From Lithodes maja (taxonomy: Eukaryota; Arthropoda; Malacostraca; Decapoda; Lithodidae), in contig JBAKBP010003181.1 in the NCBI GenBank assembly GCA_037953745.1, forward strand, positions 1 to 64,000: 64,000 nt of DNA. The letters run 5' to 3'. Shown in pieces: positions 62,464 through 64,000 of the stretch. Every line of letters begins with the position of its first letter. The first letter of the stretch is position 1. The translations under genes and the position numbers were made by a program. The notes beneath the pieces were generated by a model. The model saw nothing but the letters and a program-made list of their open reading frames with translations. It was not told where the DNA came from and searched no databases.

Positions 62464-64000
62464 AACATAAGAACATAAGAAAATGGGAGTCTGCAGAAAG
62501 CCGATTGGCCTAAGCAAGGCAGATCCCTGTCCCACACAACCCCAATTACAAAGCCCAATCATAGGCTCAACACTCTAATACCCTGAGGATCATCTTACCA
62601 AAACGGTTAGAGATTAACGCAGGATTACGGGGGTCTGCAGAGCGCTGATTGGCCCAACCCTGCTGATCCCCCTTCACACCCAACCCTTCTCGTCCATATG
62701 CTTATCCAATTTTATCTTAAAGCTCCCTATCGTTTTTAATCCCACGATAGCACTTGGTAGTCCATTCCACCCATCTACAACTCTGTTACCAAACCAATAT
62801 TTGCCTATATCTTTTCTGAAACAAAATTTATCTAATTTGAAACCATTGGTACGAGTTCTTTCGCTATCACTGAGCTTTAGTATATTTGTCATGTCCCCTT
62901 TGTTAATCCCACTAACCCACTTGAACACCTCTATCATATCCCCTCTAACTCTGTGTCTCTCTAACGAATGTAAGCCTAATTTCTTCAACCTTTCTTTATA
63001 CGGAAGATTTCTAATATTATGGATCATTTTTGTCATTCTACGTTGTACTCTCTCCAATGAATCTATGTCCATTCTGTAATAAGGACACCAAAATTGAACA
63101 GCATAATCCATATGGGGTCTCACTAATGACAAGTAAAGTTTTAAGATAACAGCAGCAGTTCTGTTACTCACACTCCTAGAGATGAACCCGAGAATCCTGT
63201 TTGCCTTGTTTTGAACGCTTATACACTGTTGTCTAGGCTTCAAATCATTGGTAACAAACACACCTAGATCTTTCTCACAATTCGAGTTTTCTAATTCTAT
63301 ATAAGCTAGTTTATATTTAACATTTGTATGCATCTTCCCTATCTTTAATACCTTGCATTTGTCAATGTTAAACTTCATCTGCCAATTTACTGACCATTCG
63401 TGTAAGGTATCTAGATCCCTTTGGAGGCACTCTATATCTCTATATGAATCAATTGTTCTCCCCATTTTGGTATCGTCTGCAAATTTACTTATCCTACTAG
63501 TTATACCTAAATCAAGGTCATTTATGTATATAACAAACAACAGAGGACCTAATACAGAGCCCTGTGGGACACCCCTTTTACTGCTCCCCATTCTGACTTG
63601 GTACCATTTATGCTGACTCTCTGCTTCCTACCAATTAGCCATGACCTAATCCATCCCAACAACGCCCCACCTATTCCATGCGCCTCAACCTTTCTCATCA
63701 ATCTCTCATGGGGGACTCTGTCGAAAGCTTTACTGAAATCTAAATATATTATATCATATGACTTGTCATTATCTACTGCTTCATATACCTCTGAGAAAAA
63801 GCTAAGTAAATTAGTAAGGCAAGAACGTCCCTGAGTGAATCCATGCTGAGAAGAATTTATTAAATTAAATGTATCTAAGTGGTTTTTAATTTTACTAGCA
63901 ATAATTAACTCTAGTAGCTTTCCTATGATTGATGTAAGACTAATGGGACGGTAATTGGATGCTATTGATTTGTCACCTTTTTTGAAGATCGGAACTACGT
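62464..64000 (-). mobile_element. LINE-A (young subgroup), running out of the window
   Basis: Tail AACATAAGAACATAAG at 62464-62480, A 3' UTR, and ORF2 continuing past the right edge. Nearly identical to the other young minus-strand copies. Confidence 0.92.
62674..64000 (-). pseudogene. LINE-A ORF2, one frameshift, 5' part outside the window
   Basis: Open at 62674-63591 from GVPQGSVLGPLLF through FADDTK to HMDEKGWV. A 1-bp deletion near 63580 (in the codons before GVPQG) shifts the frame. The upstream part (63598-64000) carries YLDFSKAFD, QHGFTQGRSCLTN and NYRPISLTS sequence in the other frame. Otherwise well preserved. Confidence 0.88.

Overview
This 64-kb window is animal nuclear DNA made almost entirely of transposable elements. 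No single-copy host gene is recognisable. The evidence is many copies of CR1-type non-LTR retrotransposons (LINEs) with a coiled-coil/SGNH-esterase ORF1, an EEP-endonuclease/reverse-transcriptase ORF2 and octamer 3' tails, plus a Ty3/gypsy-type LTR element, hAT-, piggyBac- and TA-flanked DNA transposons, a tRNA-derived SINE and simple repeats. An invertebrate, perhaps a decapod crustacean, would fit, but that is only an impression. Family names are local labels: A (with variant A2), B, C and D are CR1-type LINEs. L2-like and E are two other LINE remnants.

Layout. 0-2.5 kb: plus-strand A copy with an uninterrupted ORF2. 2.5-3.9 kb: low-complexity and minisatellite DNA. 3.9-10.3 kb: decayed plus-strand B copy holding a LINE 3'-UTR fragment (itself holding a hAT, which holds a piggyBac) and an antisense A fragment. 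10.3-35.5 kb: an old minus-strand C element split into four colinear parts (10263-10495, 16071-16948, 25134-25385, 34566-35515) by three large insertion blocks. The first block has a 7-bp target-site duplication and contains a 1.2-kb TA-flanked transposon and nested A copies. The second contains A copies in both orientations, an L2-like remnant and poly(A)-tailed LINE E. The third is a B copy interrupted by two antisense A copies, one of them nearly full length with an intact 1009-aa ORF2.

35.57-37.13 kb: a GC-rich 1.56-kb unit on the minus strand encoding a 396-aa protein with an N-terminal cold-shock domain. It is flanked by a 9-bp target-site duplication, and the unoccupied site is preserved in a second copy of the surrounding sequence at 46.34 kb. 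This is the most novel-looking object in the window. 37.4-44.5 kb: A ORF1/ORF2 copies in both orientations. 44.95-46.66 kb: the second copy of the 34.6-37.5 kb tract, with a perfect tRNA-like hairpin insertion and a 7 x 37-bp array that the first copy lacks.

46.9-60.0 kb: one minus-strand D element with ORF1 and ORF2, split by an LTR retrotransposon (47206-55520, 4-bp TSD, nearly identical 1.7-1.86-kb LTRs) and by a 481-bp piggyBac-like element with TTAA. The LTR element has protease, partial RT and RNase H, but lacks the YxDD region and integrase. 60.3-61.4 kb: A2 fragments duplicated from 44.3-44.95 kb. 62.5 kb to the end: another minus-strand A copy running out of the window.

How the parts relate: the intact or near-intact A ORF2s could have supplied machinery for A-family copies. 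The LTR element, SINE, cold-shock unit and small DNA transposons look dependent on enzymes encoded elsewhere. In A the esterase ORF1 and ORF2 overlap by four bases, and ORF2 has no AUG before its endonuclease domain, which points to coupled or recoded translation. Coordinates of decayed element boundaries are good to a few bases where a target-site duplication or empty site is cited, and otherwise to about 10-20 bases.
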